64,000 nt of DNA from Copromyces sp. CBS 386.78 (taxonomy: Eukaryota; Ascomycota; Sordariomycetes; Sordariales; Sordariaceae). The notes under the pieces were generated by a model. The model was not told where the DNA came from, made no database searches, and saw only the letters and a list, made by a program, of their open reading frames with translations. The position numbers were made by a program, and so were the translations under genes. This document shows, piece by piece, positions 27,096 through 39,938 of the stretch. How positions within the stretch are numbered: the first letter of the stretch is position 1; the number at the start of each line of letters is the position of its first letter. The stretch lies in assembly GCA_030685235.1 (NCBI GenBank), contig MU839114.1, positions 186,001 through 250,000 of the forward strand. The letters run 5' to 3'.

Positions 27096-27607
27096 TTTGG
27101 GTAAACACTTGCCTGTGAAGATTATTGAGATTTGAGGACTACAACTTTGAGGCCTGGAAAACAGATATAGTAGAGCATCGCTCTGGCGGTGTCGTTGGAT
27201 GCAGCGAAATCAAGGGTTACGTCCTCTTGGAAAGACAGCGAGACTGGGTGAAAACGGTAGCAGTCCATAATTTCCCCATTGCGTATTGGTACAATAAGGC
27301 AAGCTTCAAGGACATATTGACGGCTTTGTAGCAAACCTGGAGTTCAATCGAGCATCGAACAACAAAAGTCCCAATCATCATGTTGAGGATGATGGTTGCT
27401 GTTGTCCACAGGCGGCTGGGTGTCGTTGAAGATGAAGGTACAGTGCAGATATAAGCTACGAAGCACCGTCCTAAGTGCACGTGCCACTTTGCCCAGAAAG
27501 CCCTAGCGGCCAGTTCCATCACCCCCCACCTTGACTTACCTTACCGTTCCCCGACATCATCACATCACTCCTTCACCACCAACCTCACCTAGGAATAACC
27601 GGTCAAG
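27096..27607. other. intergenic: rrn7 3' region and ubiquitin-L40 promoter/leader
   Basis: No gene. The last part before 27,608 is a pyrimidine- and ACC-rich leader (CACATCACTCCTTCACCACC) typical of ribosomal protein genes in this group. Confidence 0.45.
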
Positions 27608-28418
<811 letters not shown>

Positions 28419-29113
28419 ACGATTCGCTCTTACGTACCGGCATCAGGATTTGGCGCATTTGGGTTTCCAGGGCAACGGGTATGGTCACGGCAACGGCATA
28501 AGGATGACGGGACAGGGAAACACGGAACCTGGGAATGGCTACAGCTTAGAACGTCAAGTCGAACACTCCTAAGTGATGGATGAATGAACTCGGATATTGC
28601 CCGGAAAGGCTTCAAATAGTACGTACATAGAAGCTTGTCTGCCAAAATCAAGTCAACTTGCAACAAATTCTCGTCCTAGATCACAAGAGTTGCTCGTGAT
28701 AGCTCAACTACCTTGATGGCCAATTTGGACCCACGTGACATTTTGCGGGGAGTTACCTCTAGTGCAGGGACGGGAAACCGTAGGGGGGTTTGCACTGCTG
28801 CAGTTTCAGGCTCCCAACAGGGGGCGTGCACGCAATCCTACACAGCGGATACGTACCCTTTTACGCGGCTCCCGTTGAAACAGCTGTCCACCAGCTCCGG
28901 AGGGATCAGGGACCAGCTTGGAGGAGCTTCATCAATAAAACACTTTCCGAACGACCGACTTACACCAAACACGAACGAACGACGATTGACTTGAGGCGAT
29001 TCCGACCATTCCGAAACAGCTATCGACGTGTTCGGAAGCTGTAGTTAACTAAACCACCGAAGCATTTGTCATCCCCATACGCATTCGGGCAGCAAGACGA
29101 AACAACCGACAAG
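28419..29113. other. intergenic, no gene seen
   Basis: About 700 bases hold the 3' end of ubiquitin-L40 and the promoter of the Yip1-family gene. Open frames of 75-95 codons here have no domain. Confidence 0.45.
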
Positions 29114-30187
29114 ATGTCTAGATCCGGCTACGACGCAGTCGTAGACGTCGACGACGAGGTTCGCACGCTCATCCACCATTTTGACCATCCTCCCACTTAC
29201 TAACCTGTCTTCTCATCAACCGCAGGGCGACCTAGGTCACACCGACCTCCAAGAAGATCTCGAATTTCACCAATCCAACTTCTCCGAATCCTCCCCCCTC
29301 GGGCGCAAGGGAACCAAATCAACCCAACACACCACCTCCTCTTCTGCCACCGGCGGCGGCGGCTTGCTCCCCGCGCCCGTAACCGCTTCTTCGGGTTCCA
29401 ACTCCGGAGGCTCCAGCAAGCGCTTCCTCTGGACTTTATCCTTCTACGCGCAGTTCTTCGACGTAGACACGTCCAGCGTGCTGCAGCGGTGCTGGGCGGC
29501 GCTCTACCCGCGGGCGAACTTTTTGGATGTTTTGGAGGGAAACCCGGACCTGTACGGCCCGTTTTGGATCGCGACGACGGTCATGTTCATTTTGTTTTTG
29601 GGCGGGACGATTAGTGATTATTTGGCGCAGACGGGGAAGGAGGCTTTTGCTTATGATTTTCGGTTGTTGAGCGGTAAGTTTGGCCCTCCTTGTGGACCCC
29701 CCTGGCTGTAGTGCTGGTTTGCTGATGATTTTGCTGGGTAATAATAGGTGCTGCTGGTCTCATCTACGGCTACACCTTCGTCCTGCCCGTCGCTTTGTAC
29801 CTCGCCCTGCGGTACTTCGGTTCTGAATCCGCCAACTTGCTCGAGTGCTGGGCTTTGTACGGATATTCCAACCTCATTTGGATCCCCGTGGCGATGATCA
29901 GCTGGTCGCCGATTACCATTCTCAACTGGGTGTTTGTGGGCGTTGGGTTCGGCGTGTCGGTTGCTTTCTTGCTCAGGAACTTGTACCCTGTGCTCAGCGC
30001 TACGGATCGCCAGACGAGCAAGGTGTTGCTGTTTGTGGTGGTGGCGCTGCATCTTGGTTTGGCTCTGGCCATCAAGGTACTCTTCTTTGCACATGGAAGC
30101 CCGGCGTTGAAAGATGGTCCGAAGGGAGCTGCCCCTGGTGGTGGGGATGCGAAGCCTGCTGATCCGGCCATGATGATGATGTTCTAG
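29114..30187 (+). CDS. Yip1-domain Golgi membrane protein (YIPF1/YIPF2-like)
   Basis: Exons 29114-29158, 29226-29673 and 29748-30187 encode 310 residues. The N-terminal ~95 residues are polar, with Ser/Gly/Thr-rich low complexity. After SFYAQFFDVDTSSVLQRCWAAL, a typical YIPF1/2 lead-in, come about five hydrophobic segments, starting with GPFWIATTVMFILFLGG and including GLIYGYTFVLPVALYLALRY and ILNWVFVGVGFGVSVAFLL; the YGYSN motif of Yip1 domains is present (ALYGYSNLIW). The tail ends in MMMMF. Yip1-family proteins cycle between ER and Golgi and bind prenylated Ypt/Rab GTPases. The first donor is GTTCGC, weaker than the consensus, but the in-frame join to a CGCAG acceptor and the short first exon are convincing. 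Confidence 0.88.
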
Positions 30188-30899
30188 GGGAAGGGGGTAA
30201 GGAAATAGGGGAGACTGGTCTAATAGGTAGAGGTACGTTTGTGGTTGTGGCCTTGTATCTGATATTTGGTGTTCTACTACTTTTATCACCGAAGGCTATT
30301 GGGAAGGCGTTTCGCCGGGATTAATATCTCGGAATCGATATTTAAATTTCATTCAGACACAGCCAATTGAGTGCTCTGACGGTTCGTTTCTCCCATCTGT
30401 TGCCTTTCCTTTGGTACGCTATTCCTCCTCTTTCTATCCCGGGTATAATCGATAGGTATGCATCCATCCATCCATCCACCCCATTTCCCAGGTTTGGTGG
30501 CCATGGTCCATCCCAAGAAAAAAAACGGACAAAAAGCAAAAAAAAAAAACATACGCCCTAGCCCATACCCGTACCAAGACAAGACATGAGAAAACCGAAC
30601 CCCGCCTCTTAACTAATTCCCTTCATTTCCTGCCGAACCATACCGATGCATACCTATCCATGCTCTTTCTATACAACAACCATCCCCCGTGCCCCAGCAT
30701 GACGGTCGGCACGAGGGAGGGAAACCATTCTATCCATGCTCGCTTTATGCTGTTTTCACGGTTCTGACCCGAACGAAATCAGGGCCAAACCGTTCATTTC
30801 AACCGTCTCGAATCATCTTATACCGTCTTGATGGCCTCGATCGATTGTCTCAGGGTGCCTCGTCGTCTTAATACTGCCCAACCACAACGCCAAAAAGAA
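30188..30899. other. intergenic 3' region, no gene seen
   Basis: Convergent 3' flanks of the Yip1-family gene and the Ser-rich orphan. Contains a run of A (30,539-30,550) and a short CATC repeat near 30,463. Confidence 0.45.
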
Positions 30900-31325
30900 T
30901 CAGTGCCCCATCCTGATTTGTGAACCGAGAAGCAGTAGCCCATCTTGACTAGTCTTGCTGAACCGGCTCGTCTTGCTGCTCTTGCTGGTCTTGTTGCTCT
31001 TGGAACTTTGGCTGGGAGCACTCCCGGACTTGTTGTTGCTGCTGCTGCTGCTGCTGCCCGAAGACGGCGAAGAGGAAGAACCAAAAGAGGAGCGGAACTT
31101 TGCCTTGAGGAGACCGGTTCGGCTGGAGAAGCTGGAGGTTGAGGTGGTGGATTCTGCGTACTTGTTGGTCTTCTTGGGAGAGCTGGAGGTGCACTGGGAG
31201 GTGGAAGAGGCGGAAGAAGCAAGAGGAGATTGTTGTTGGAGGGCGCGAGTGCCTTCGACGATTTGCATGGCGTGGGAGCGGGAGGTGGGGTGGGAGGGGA
31301 AGTTGAAGTTTGTTGAGGCGGACAT
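30900..31325 (-). CDS. small serine-rich protein of unknown function
   Basis: A 141-residue frame starting MSASTNFNFPSHPTS at 31,325. I do not recognise it. Roughly the middle third onward is Ser/Thr/Lys-rich with runs of serine encoded by AGC repeats (31,032-31,055), then repeated S-K-T/S blocks (KSNKTSKSSKTSRFSKTS). No signal peptide, membrane segment or domain. In the same frame the reading stays open upstream to an ATG at 31,574, but that ATG is within ten bases of the TATA box at 31,580, so the later start is preferred, with a leader of about 230 bases. A purely low-complexity protein cannot be confirmed from sequence alone; expression from the TATA box is the main support. Confidence 0.5.
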   Translation of the reverse strand: MSASTNFNFPSHPTSRSHAMQIVEGTRALQQQSPLASSASSTSQCTSSSPKKTNKYAESTTSTSSFSSRTGLLKAKFRSSFGSSSSPSSGSSSSSSNNKSGSAPSQSSKSNKTSKSSKTSRFSKTSQDGLLLLGSQIRMGH

Positions 31326-31579
31326 TTCGTCTTTTTTAGAGTCTGGGATTGTTGGTGTTGATGGTGATGATGGGTTGATGAAGATGTCTTTTGAGATGGT
31401 GTACAGGTGACGTTGATGCCCAAGTGAAGTGTGTAAGTGAAGCTTCGAGTTGGTTGGAGGTGGTTGTTCCTTTTGTGTTGTTGTGATTGTGGAAGGTAGG
31501 ACTTGTAGTCTGAAGTCTGAAGTCTGAAGCTGCTGATGATGAACAAAAGACAACATCCTGAAAGACGAGGCCATTAACT

Positions 31580-31590
31580 CCTTTTATAAA
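31580..31590 (-). promoter_or_regulatory. TATA box candidate of the serine-rich gene
   Basis: On the minus strand the sequence reads TTTATAAAAGG, a near-perfect TATA box, about 255 bases before the ATG at 31,325. Transcription would start near 31,555. Confidence 0.55.
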
Positions 31591-34500
31591 TCTTTGACAA
31601 CTTCTCTCTCTTTCTTAATCCATCTCCCCTTACCCATCTGACATGATCCCAAAACAACAATAGGCACTTACGGTGAGGACTGAGGAGGGTAAGGCCGACT
31701 TGGAACGAAAAAGCAAAGCCACCTCCAACTTCATTCAAGGTATCGATGTATCAAGGTATCTCAGCACCTATCCCATCCTTCATCAAAACAACATTTTGCA
31801 TTCCATATGCCCCTGTCATGTTTGATCTTCTCAAAAGTCCGAACTGAACGACAACAACGAAACATTGTAGGCTCCTGCATTGAACACCACGTGGGAACCC
31901 TGTCAACCCGCTCAGCCCGAATGACTACATGTGAAAAAGCAACCAAAGCAAAGCCATCGTGAGTCATAAGGTGAAAACTCTTTCAGGTCAGTCGAATATT
32001 TGTCAATGTCTATGCATATGGGGGTCGGATGCAAAAGAAACAAAGAAGAATTAGTAGCGTCGTCGGTGTAAGACTACTATGAAGCTTGCCAAGCCAATGT
32101 CAACGTAGTGTAAATCAAAGTAAGGCTAACTACCTTATAGTTGTGGCTGCGCCATCCATCATTTTGTTCATGTGCAAGGACTTTTGGAAAGTCATACTGG
32201 AAAGTGTAATTCTAAAGGTGTGATACACAAGCTTTTGAAGCCTCGAGAAAAGTAGCCGCGTGTAAAAGACTCGACGCCGGCAGTGCGTTGCCGAACGGCT
32301 TAGTGCTGACAGCGGCAGAGCAAAGTCACGGCGGGTTACGTTTTTAAGACTGGGGGGGTGTTGTCCAGTTAAGGTTGGCACACATAGTTGGTAGGCTGAC
32401 AGTCAGGTTTTCTTTCCATTGGGTTTTGTGATTAAGCATCGAGTAGTGCCGTCGTTATACCGCTTTCTCTCTCCCGTCTTTTGATTTGGGATGTTGATCA
32501 CGTTGGGAGTTTGTAGTTGCTTTGGTTGACGTACGCAGCCACTTCATAAGATGCGGAGGTATAGTCCGGAGGTTGTTAGGTGAGCGGGTTGAAAGGCTTC
32601 GTGACCATTTGAAAACCTTATTGATCCGTTGATGACAAAGCCCAGGGTGAAGGCCCTCGCATAAATCGGTGATAGTGATGGTGGTGTACGTACTTCAGCC
32701 TTGGTTTTTTCTCTTTTTTTCTCTTTTTCCCTTGAAAAACAATGCAGGGCTGACATTGGCCGGGAAAGAGATCATGATCATGGGAATAAAGCGGTGCATG
32801 GTGGTTTGGTGGTTACGAATTTAGCTCGGCGTGCGGCGTCCATAAGAGGTTAGAGACTGTTCCCAACTGAGATCTCACTCGAGGTCTTTTGGGATGTCAG
32901 AAGTCAATGGGTTCTCTTGCCGCTTGTGACACACAGACACACCGAAAAGCTTTCTCTTTGGGCTATCCGCTGTCAGTTTGAATTAGTCACTTTTGGCATC
33001 ATAGCGTGCGTAGGCTGTCGAATCTCTTTTCCAAGTCAGTTCGTGGCTTTCTGTAAGTGACCATTGTAGCTTGCGCCATCCACGAGTGTAACGCGCGTTC
33101 GAACGGTTCGTTGTTCGTGGGCCATCCTGCGTGAAGCTTGCATGGAGGTTTTAAGAAAATTTTGGTCAGAAGAGTCACACAAGAACCCTTTTTTCTTCTA
33201 TTTTTCTTGGGGAAATAAGCTTGCGGCGGTGATGCGATTGGGTGCCATTCCAAATGGAGGTGGTGATGGTTGGACTCAGACTTGTGCGTTGGTGTATCAT
33301 GCTCCAAGCCACAACGACGGTCTGGACGACGGATGAGTCAACGGACAACCAACGATGTATGTAAAAGTCAGACTCGATTGAGCTGGCCGATAAGGGGGGG
33401 CCCCGGTATTTCTGGACTTTTTGGACTCGTTTGATGTTGTCCATCTCAACTCATGATGCTCTTCGAAGGTGTTTGACCCCACCGCGCTTCCAACTGAACT
33501 CGGATCATTGCCAAACGCTCTCGCCGACGAAACCATCGCTCATCGCTGACGAAACCATCGCTCATCGCCATAGGTTCATGGGATGTCTCTCATCCCACAG
33601 CCGACGATGAGAGAGTGTTTGGGCCCTAGACCGCTTCCTTCCGACTGAAGTGTATAGAAGGAATTCGATATCTACAAAGCGACGTTGACACCTCTCGGAC
33701 GATGAGGAAGTCTTGTCGGCGACCCCTGACAACAGTGGACCTCCGCTAGAAGCCTTCCAGAAGCAGCCCAGTGAGAGCGCCAGGGGCAGAGCGGCACCGA
33801 GACGAGCGGGCGACGGCACTTCGCGACGCGACGCGACGAGGGGTTCGACCGACATTGTCAATATCGACGCCATCATTGTGAATGGCGATTCTCCAATCTC
33901 CGTGAAGAGACCGAAAGTCCGGTGGAGGGCCTCTAGGTATGATGGATGTGTCCGGTGAATCACTGACCTTGGAGCCAGTGGCTGGCGATCACTTGCAGAT
34001 CCCGTTGTGGGATGAGCCGACCTGGCGACCCCTGATATGGGACTGATATGCGGGTCAACAACAACAGCTGTTCGGCTCGGAATGACAAGCAGGTCCGTAG
34101 ACGCCATAAGATCTGGACCTCAAATCACCAACGGTGGTTTCTCAGTGAAGCACCACACAAATCGCCGCTTAATGATTCCCAGCCCGAAAATTTGATGAAA
34201 TCATCGATTGGCAGACGGGTTAATACGAATACGACGGGAGTACGGGCCTTAATCGGGGTCCGGGGATAGACTGGTCAAGCTGGCCTAGGCTTGATAGGGC
34301 ACCCCACGGATGCGCCCATTTGATAGAAGTGCCAGATGGCACTATCAGACGCCATCAACCTGTGGTACGACGGGTATACACTATTCGCGATCTACACAGT
34401 TCAGGACAGTGATCAGTTCAGAAACCCCAGATATTAGCAATCACCATTGCATTCAGACATCGTACGCTACTCATGCATCATCGTCGTCAAAAAAATGTTT

Positions 34501-35427
34501 GTTGTGTTGAGGTGAAATGACAAGGACTCTTTTTTGCTCGCCTAACACAAGTCGATATTGGGAGCTAACAGTTGAATGTTGGCGAGCTTCCTCTTTGCGA
34601 CAAAGGTCTCACAAGAGCCATTCCCGAGGCCGAAAGCAAAGCTGCCCTGTAGATCCGACTAAAAAGTCACACAATGTGGAGGAAGCTAAGGCAGGAACGC
34701 TGGGACAGCCGCCGCTGGTGGTTGGTTGCACCTGTTGAACCCTGGGTTTTGTTTGAATTCTTTGTGATGGCCAAATTCAATGGAAGCGGCTCTCTCTGTT
34801 CCGTGGATTCGAACATGGGGTGGTTCGGGTGGTTCCTGGTGTGGTTTTGCCAGCAAATGGCACTGATCGGGGCCTGTTCGTGCCTGTCTAATCTCTTCTT
34901 TGCCCCACCCACCCGCCCGTCAAAATGGCCCAAGCTGGTCGAAGCTGGGCGCCGCTGCCGGGGTAAAATGATGCGAATGGGATGCTACTGGTCAATTGGC
35001 CCCCAGTTCGCTGCCAAGCAATGTCGAGCTCGCCGACGCCATAACGCCAAAATCTCTTTTCCAGTAGCTCGTCCACGGCAGGCCAGGGGCCACTTCACAA
35101 TCCTTGCTATCACCCGCCTATCGCCCTGTTGGACGGGCATTCGTTGTTATCCGTTGCCCGGGTCCCCTTTTTTCGTCTGGTGTCTTTGTTACGTTATATT
35201 AGACATTGCACCTTCATGGTACCACCTCCCAGGGGAAACCGCCCTTTTTTTCTTCTGCTTTCCCATCCTTCAACCTCCGCCTCCACCTTCCTCCCTTCCC
35301 CCCCATATCTCGCTTCACACCGAGCTTCTCGTCGCTAGAGGCCGTATCGGTGTAGGTGAATTCTTGGGCCCCCGTCCGAAACCCTACAGGCTTTCCTCGT
35401 CTATCGGTCACCTCAACAACGCGCATC
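31591..35427. other. 3.8-kb gene-poor region upstream of erg-5
   Basis: No convincing gene. At 33,526-33,569 a 22-bp unit (GACGAAACCATCGCTCATCGC plus one base) is tandemly duplicated. The stretch 33,560-33,960 has long overlapping frames on both strands without domains and may be a gene relic. The last 200 bases before 35,428 are pyrimidine-rich and probably the erg-5 leader. A 257-codon frame at 34,674-35,447 runs across the erg-5 start in another frame and is rejected. Confidence 0.5.
33526..33569. repeat. 22-bp direct duplication
   Basis: GACGAAACCATCGCTCATCG appears at 33,526 and again at 33,548, perfect over 21 bases and immediately adjacent. Confidence 0.85.
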
Positions 35428-37235
35428 ATGGCTTCCAACGCAACTAGCTTCACCTCGCCTCTGGCCAGCGCCAAGCTCGGCGCCGTCGCTGTCCCTCCAC
35501 AGCTCGAATACGTTATCGATACCATCTCCAAGGCGAGCGGCTGGACTATTGTCTTTACTCTTCTTGCTGCTCTTGTTGCTTGGGATCAGAGTATGTTGAA
35601 CCGCGATATCCGGCAATCCTGCTGGGCGCAAATGTCGAGCGATAGATACTGACGAGTCTTGTGCGGCCAGTCAAGTATGTCCTCAACAAGGGCACAATCG
35701 CTGGCCCATCATGGAAGATTCCCTTCATCGGACCCTTCTTGGAGTCCATCGACCCCAAGTTCGAGGAATACTATGCCAAGTGGTTGAGCGGTCCTCTCAG
35801 CTGCGTTTCCGTCTTCCACAAGTAAGTCGAGGCCACGTCCGAATCGAGCCGAGGAATTCGAACCGCAAAACTAACGCGACGACACCACAGGTTTGTCGTC
35901 ATTGCCTCGACTCGTGATATGGCCCGTAAGGTTTTCAACAGCCCCAGTTATGTCAAGCCCTGCGTCGTCGATGTCGCCCACAAGCTCCTCGGCGCCGATA
36001 ACTGGGTTTTCCTCGATGGTCCCGCCCACGTCGAGTTCCGCAAGGGTCTCAACGGCCTCTTCACTCGCCGGGCTCTTGAGATCTACCTCCCCGGACAGGA
36101 GGAGGTGTACAACCGCTACTTCAAGACCTTCCTCGACATCACCAAGAACGCCGGCGGAAAGCCCGTTCCCTTCATGCCCCACTTCCGTGAGGTCATCACT
36201 GCTGTCTCTTGCCGTTCCTTCGTCGGTCACTACATTTCCGATGAGGCTGTCAAGAAGATTGCCGACGACTACTACCTGATCACCGCCGCTCTCGAGCTTG
36301 TCAACTTCCCCATCATTCTTCCCTACACCAAGACGTGGTATGGCAAGAAGGCGGCTGATATGGTCCTCGCCGAGTTTGCCAAGTGCGCTGCGAAGAGCAA
36401 GGTCCGCATGGCTGCTGGAGGCGAGGCTACCTGCATCATGGATGCCTGGGTCAAGCAAATGATTGACTCGCAGAAGTGGCGCGAGGCCGTGGCCAGCGGT
36501 AACACCGAGGGTATCGAGAAGCCTACTCAGCTGCTCCGCGACTTCACCGACTACGAGATCTCCCAGACCATCTTCACCTTCCTCTTTGCTTCCCAGGATG
36601 CCACCAGCTCCGCCGCTACTTGGCTCTTCCAGACCATGGCTCAGCGCCCTGATGTCCTCGACCGTGTCCGTGAGGAGAACCTCAAGGTCCGCAACGGTGA
36701 TATCCACGCCTCTCTCAACATGGAGCAGCTCGAGTCGATGACCTACACCCGTGCCGTTGTTCGCGAGCTCCTCCGTTACCGCCCTCCTGTGCTCATGGTC
36801 CCCTACCTTGTCAAGAAGCCTTTCCCCATCAGCGAGGACTACACCGTCCCCAAGGGCTCCATGGTTATTCCCACCACCTACATGGCTCTCCGCGACCCCG
36901 AGGTCTACCCCAACCCCGACTACTTTGACCCAGAGCGTTACTACTCCGGTGATGCCGAGGTCAAGGGTGCCAAGAACTATCTCGTTTTCGGTGTCGGTCC
37001 TCACTACTGCCTCGGTCAGCAGTATGCTCAGCTCAACCTCGCCCTTTTCGTCGGCAAGGCTTCTCTTCTCCTCGATTGGAAGCACCACCCCACTCCTCTT
37101 TCTGAGGAGATCAAGGTGTTTGCCACCATCTTCCCCAAGGTAAGTTCCACATTAATTCGCTGTTTTGGTATGAGGCCATCTGCTAACGTCATTTAGGATG
37201 ACTGCCCCCTCACTTTCGAGGAGCGCAAGTGGTAA
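35428..37235 (+). CDS. erg-5: sterol C-22 desaturase, cytochrome P450 CYP61 (Erg5)
   Basis: Exons 35428-35590, 35671-35821, 35891-37139 and 37197-37235 give 533 residues. An N-terminal membrane anchor ([16 protein letters not shown]) is followed by the proline-rich hinge ([16 protein letters not shown]). P450 signatures: the oxygen-binding helix reads [12 protein letters not shown], the CYP61 variant of AGxDT; ExxR is ELLR at 397-400; the PERY segment follows; the haem loop is [10 protein letters not shown] with thiolate Cys478. The order [13 protein letters not shown] and [17 protein letters not shown] is diagnostic of Erg5 rather than Erg11/CYP51. The enzyme makes the C22-C23 double bond in the ergosterol side chain at the ER, with cytochrome P450 reductase. 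The last exon holds only 13 codons. Codon use is strongly biased to C-ending codons, consistent with high expression. Confidence 0.96.
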
Positions 37236-38424
37236 AGGGAGAGGGTGTTTGGTGTGGATAAAGATATAAAAAAAAGAGATCTTGCTTGATTCGGAAAGGT
37301 CGGCGGAACAAAACGCATAATATCGCGGGTTTTGGTCGAGTTTTAAGGGACCACGGAAGAAACTTGACGAAACAGACACATGACGAACCAAAGTCCAGTC
37401 ATCCTTCGTATTGTCCCCCGACTATACATTATACCCCCGCTGGAAAGAGCGTTGCATTCTGGATGACGAAGACTTGATGAGGCGCGGAAGGGATGTTGGT
37501 TGGAATGGGAGGCCGGCGCGAAATGGGAAGGATGACATGGAACCTAATGATGGATAATGATGGTTTTCTGGGGCGTCCGCTGGCCCTGACTGACATATGT
37601 CAATGGAAGGGGCTCCTGGAAAATAGAAATGGGCCGGGCGTGGCTTGATACCAACGACAAGAAAGATATAGTTAATATAATACCATATGAGATAAACCAG
37701 GCACCAGTGAAGAGTGAAAGGGATCGACGTTGGTGATATACCCGCAGACTTGAGCCTCATGGAGCCCAAGCGATCCCAAGGGATTCCTGGACGGATGCCG
37801 ACGGGAGGCACAGTCCCGCTTCAGACGAGTCATGAGATTTCATCATGTACGCCCACTCGTCATCGTACGCCGGCTGGTTGGACAAAGCACCCAAAGCTAA
37901 GCCGGGGGTAGCTGCATTCAGCATTGGCATCTGACAGTTTGTCTTTTCCTGATCACCAGTTGGAAGACTGGATGAAGTGATAAGGAACATGTTATACTTG
38001 TACCGTAGCTCAAAAGCTAAGAACTATTGTGCCAAATGGCCACTGGCTTCTAACAGAACGAGTCAAGGGCAAGGTCCGAGACGTCGCATCGTCAGTCGCC
38101 GTTGGACGTACAAGTAGGGTTTCGAATTTCGACTCCACCATTGGGGCCGAGCGGGGTGCCCCTGACGTTGAGATGGTGGGGCCGATTTCATGTACCCCGG
38201 CTTACCCGGGCGGGCCCGCCTCCGCAGTTCGGCGCCCGCTGGAGCATCGCATAGCCGCCGCACTTGCTGCCGGCAAACTGACTGACATTTATTTGCACGA
38301 GGATCTGATACCGACTTTATACCTTCGGACTGGCATTCCAAACTCGGATATTTCTCACCACAGCTTTCATTCTCTTACCGTTACCACCACCACACAGATA
38401 CACTAACTTAGCGTGACATCGATA
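37236..38424. other. intergenic, no gene seen
   Basis: Holds the erg-5 3' region and the promoter of the rhodanese-like gene. Frames such as 37,422-37,811 minus and 38,029-38,406 plus have no domain. Confidence 0.45.
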
Positions 38425-39510
38425 ATGATCCCCCGAGCTACTACCAACATGTCCGCCCCAGCAAGACGGTCCATCGCGCGCCTCTCCGGCGCCGCCACGC
38501 AGTCTGCCTCTTTTGGTAGCACGACTCCCATTACCATCACCAGCGCGAGCCTGCGCAGGGCTGCTGCCGCCCAACAAGCCCAATCCCAGCAGCAGCAACA
38601 ACAACAACAACAACAACAGCAATCCAGATCCTTCTCGACTGCCGCTCCCGTACGCCCCAAGGTCACCGCAGTTACAACATGGACAGCCAGAGCCACGGAG
38701 GCTGTGGAACGGAGCAGGGCCAGGGCGTATTCTCAGGGAGTGGAAGGCGGGAAGGGGGAGAATAAGATTTGGGAGTTTGAGGATGTAGGTTTTCCCTCCC
38801 TTTCCCGTTTACTCAAGTACTCTGTCTGGACTCTGGACTCGGGGCTTTGGACTTTTTTACTTCCAAAGTCAAGTAAAGGGTCTGGGAGTTGAAGTGGACG
38901 ATGGCGAAAGGATTAGTTAGGTTGAATGAAACAAACGATACGACGAAGAGATGGGAAAAGAGTAAGAGGTGGAAAAATGGGAAATGGAAGAATACAGGAC
39001 AAAACGACTGATGAACGAGACGAGACGGCTGGCTGACTGGGGATTTACAATCCAACCGATACAGATGCAAAAGTTGATTGAAGATCCCAAGAGGGAGGTT
39101 GTGATTGTTGGTATGTTCAGTTTTTTTCCCCTTCACCTCTCCCTTCCCTTCTCCCTCTCTCTAGCTTCACCTTCCTCCTTCCCTCCCAACTATCATTATT
39201 AACCCACCCTCCCCACCCAACAGACGCCCGCGAACCAGGCGAACTCATCCAAACGGGCCACATCCCCGGCGCGATTAACATCCCCATCACGACCTCGCCC
39301 GATTCCTTTTTCATTTCCGAAGACGAATTCGAGGACCGCTTCGGTTTCCCCCGTCCTTCCAAGGACAGCGAGGTCGTCTTTTACTGCAAGGCGGGCGTGC
39401 GCAGCCGAGGAGCCGCTGGTCTGGCGAGAGAGGCTGGGTGGGAGAATGTTGGGGAGTATCCTGGGAGTTGGTTGGATTGGGCGGCCAGGGGGGGCAAGGT
39501 GGAACATTAG
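38425..39510 (+). CDS. mitochondrial rhodanese-like sulfurtransferase
   Basis: Exons 38425-38784, 39065-39110 and 39224-39510 give 230 residues. The first ~105 residues form an Arg/Ser/Ala-rich presequence (RRSIARLSGAAT, SRSFSTAAP) typical of mitochondrial import, interrupted by a polyglutamine run of about 12 (CAG/CAA, 38,588-38,621). The single rhodanese domain starts at WEFEDMQKLIEDPKREVVIVDAREPGEL and contains HIPGAINIP and the active-site loop CKAGVRSR with Cys190 as the persulfide-carrying residue. The family includes yeast Rdl1/Rdl2 thiosulfate sulfurtransferases. The first intron is long (280 bases). A second ATG at 38,449 would give the same targeting signal. The gene is convergent with ask1, 428 bases away. 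Confidence 0.9.
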
Positions 39511-39938
39511 GTTTGGGGGAGGAGGTGTGAGGATCCCCTGGAATAGTGAATGCTTCCACAATGACTAGGATGATTATGGTTCCTGGAAAGAGAAGCAACT
39601 AACTAGGTTGGGAAATTTGGGCTCTGATGTCGAAGCAGTTGTAGCGGGTGGGGTGTGATAGTAAGCCAGCATCAAAGGAAAAGCAATGGTCGCCGTGTAA
39701 GATTACGGGACAGTACCAAAGATTCAGAACTCCTCCGCGCAAGTCTCGGCATCATTGTCCTAGTGATGAAGATAAGATAATTGTTTAATGCTCCCTCACT
39801 GGAGAGTATTCATGCACTCCAACCCAGTGGCTACATACCAAAGCTAACAAAAAGGGGTATATCAACCTGATCCCAGTACATTCCCATCATAATTCATTAT
39901 CCCATTACATATTCGTGAATCTTCCCCCCCATTACCCA
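39511..39938. other. convergent 3' flanks of the rhodanese and ask1 genes
   Basis: No gene seen in 428 bases. Confidence 0.45.

Noticed and set aside
34674..35447. 257-codon plus-strand frame before erg-5
   Set aside because: It runs through the erg-5 start in another frame, is Trp/Cys/Phe-rich without a domain, and lies over the CT-rich leader of erg-5.
35871..37088. 405-codon minus-strand frame opposite erg-5
   Set aside because: Shadow of the erg-5 codon bias; Val/Gly/Leu/Glu-rich anti-sense pattern with no domain.
35428..37235. Assignment as Erg11/CYP51
   Set aside because: The SQDATSS oxygen motif, NSPSYVKP and FATIFPKDD belong to CYP61/Erg5.
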